Source of the DNA: Thalassospira sp. HF15
Lineage (GTDB): Bacteria > Pseudomonadota > Alphaproteobacteria > Rhodospirillales > Thalassospiraceae
Direction: 5' to 3'
DNA length: 64,000 nt
NCBI RefSeq assembly: GCF_011806525.1
Contig: NZ_JAAVKI010000002.1
Coordinates: 372,001-436,000 of the forward strand
The position numbers were made by a program, and so were the translations under genes. Positions 62,941-64,000 of this stretch are shown here, piece after piece (position 1 is the first letter of the stretch; each line of letters begins with the position of its first letter). The notes beneath the pieces were generated by a model. It was not told where the DNA came from. It did no database searches and saw only the letters and a program-made list of their open reading frames with translations.

Positions 62941-64000
62941 ATGACCCAAAGCTCCGCCGTGACGGCCCAAAATGACAGCAATCTGATCCCGGCAACCGAT
63001 CTGGTGACGGTTTCGCGCGCCGTGGCAGATTTGCGCCGCGGCGAGATCGTTCTGGTCCAGGGCCACGAAAACGGCGAAGCCCATAATGTTGCGGTGATTG
63101 CGGCCGAGCCGTTGTCTCAGCATGGTCTGGAACGTCTTTGTGAAATTGCAGGAAATGATACGGCGCCTGCGATTGTGCTGCCGCGTGTGCGGGCCAAATC
63201 GCTTGGTCAGACGGCCAAGGATGATCCGTTTGTTGCCTTTGTCTGCGGGGCGCAATCCAATATTGATGCTGATCGTCTGGGTGAAATTGCCAATCCGTTG
63301 CTTGATCTTGATGCGCTGCCCGAGGGCGAATGGCGACCGATCAGTATGGCGGAAAATGCCGCCATTCGTTTGGCCAAACTCGCGCGCCTGTTGCCCGCCG
63401 TTGTGACCGTGCCGGTCAGCGCCGATCAGCTTGAAACCCTGGCACGATCGCAGAACCTGTTGGTTTTGCAGTCCGAAAGCATCAATGGCTATGAAAATGC
63501 CTCGGCCGCATCCTTGCGCCAGGTCAGCGAAGCACGTGTGCCGCTTGAAGATGCGGAAAACGTTACCGTCATTGCGTTTCGCCCCGAAGATGGCGGGCAG
63601 GAACATCTGGCAATCGTCATTGATGAACCGGCCAAGGACAAACCGGTTCTGATCCGCCTGCATTCGGAATGCTTTACCGGGGATCTGATCGGGTCGCTGC
63701 GCTGTGACTGCGGACCGCAGCTGCGCGGCGCCATTTCCGAAATCGCCAAAAGCGGGCAGGGCGGCATCGTGCTTTATCTGCGTCAGGAAGGGCGCGGTAT
63801 CGGCCTTGTGAATAAGCTGCGCGCCTATGCCCTTCAGGATCGCGGGTTTGATACCCTTGATGCCAACGAGGAGCTTGGCTTTGATGCCGATGAACGGGTC
63901 TATCGCCCGGCGGCGGAAATGCTGCGTCAGTTGGGCTTTGAAAGCGTGCGCTTGCTGACCAATAATCCTGAAAAACTCACCGGACTTGAAAGCTGGGGCG
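62941..64000 (+). CDS. ribA: GTP cyclohydrolase II, 3' end outside the window
   Basis: First committed step of riboflavin synthesis from GTP (EC 3.5.4.25). Only 353 codons are visible from ATG 62941 (an ATG at 62935 is in frame). The N-terminal part, about 180 residues, resembles a degenerate DHBP-synthase-type domain (VAVIAAEPLSQHGLE), as in many alphaproteobacteria. The catalytic domain begins near residue 225: zinc Cys in RLHSECFTGDLIGSLRCDCG, GGIVLYLRQEGRGIGLVNKL and the C-terminal VRLLTNNPEK. The reading frame is open to the window end, so the last residues are missing. Confidence 0.93.
   Translation, partial: MTQSSAVTAQNDSNLIPATDLVTVSRAVADLRRGEIVLVQGHENGEAHNVAVIAAEPLSQHGLERLCEIAGNDTAPAIVLPRVRAKSLGQTAKDDPFVAFVCGAQSNIDADRLGEIANPLLDLDALPEGEWRPISMAENAAIRLAKLARLLPAVVTVPVSADQLETLARSQNLLVLQSESINGYENASAASLRQVSEARVPLEDAENVTVIAFRPEDGGQEHLAIVIDEPAKDKPVLIRLHSECFTGDLIGSLRCDCGPQLRGAISEIAKSGQGGIVLYLRQEGRGIGLVNKLRAYALQDRGFDTLDANEELGFDADERVYRPAAEMLRQLGFESVRLLTNNPEKLTGLESWG

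Noticed and set aside
1..64000. CRISPR arrays, prophage and rRNA or tRNA genes
   Set aside because: No regularly spaced repeats, phage structural genes or conserved RNA cores were found when reading both strands.

Overview
The window is about 57-60% GC, densely coded, and reads as a chromosome segment from an alphaproteobacterium of the Rhodospirillales type. A Thalassospira-like marine bacterium is my best guess, from protein character and synteny rather than a search. It spans the replication-origin region: a DnaA-box-rich gap next to hemE (17388-18075) lies about 30 kb from three perfect 16-bp parS sites and parAB (47427-52583). No rRNA, tRNA, CRISPR array, prophage or intact insertion sequence was seen.

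Layout. 1-153: tail of a cupin-like gene. 244-9884: gshB (minus), a LolA-like carrier, a candidate structured small RNA, an EI24/CysZ-type membrane protein, a bactofilin with a lipoprotein, an IalB-like protein, rlmN, and a PhnD-like binding protein fused by overlap to a membrane histidine kinase. 10026-14319: Dabb protein, mltA and a Tim44-domain gene on minus, diverging from fxsA and secB. 14433-17387: haem genes hemJ, hemH, hemE. 17388-18075: putative oriC. 18076-21832: ppsR, maf, aroE, coaE, dnaQ. 21834-29544: a catabolic island. 29777-32367: smr, a small HTH gene and rho.

The catabolic island is the most interesting part. An arylmalonate-decarboxylase-like gene and a tripartite tricarboxylate transporter (tctCBA) are divergent from an enolase-superfamily gene, an FMN-dependent 2-hydroxy-acid dehydrogenase and a MarR regulator. 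A perfect inverted repeat lies between the two transcription units. The set looks like uptake and breakdown of an aryl-malonate or aryl-hydroxy acid. The physiological role of arylmalonate decarboxylases is not established, so the context is informative.

32500-41332 is more accessory: an orphan beta-rich protein, a MESH1-like HD hydrolase, an inverse autotransporter with a beta-helix passenger, a 2OG-Fe(II) oxygenase, a quinone oxidoreductase, a VOC protein, a small AT-rich islet flanked by two copies of the 3' end of ogt, then ogt and a YyaL-like gene. 41571-45055 is an iron/siderophore-type ABC importer. 45252-55680 returns to core genes: a DUF6489-type protein, a 2Fe-2S ferredoxin, mnmE, mnmG, rsmG, parA, parB (with an unusual 118-residue acidic tail), holA, lptE, an unknown gene where leuS is expected, and a DUF3576 lipoprotein. 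55931-58593 holds two tandem porins. 58698-64000 holds a heptosyltransferase, a thiE-like gene, a YggS-type PLP protein, an orphan OmpR-type regulator, a 265-bp MITE-like element and ribA, which runs off the window end.

Domain calls come from motifs read by eye. No database search was possible.
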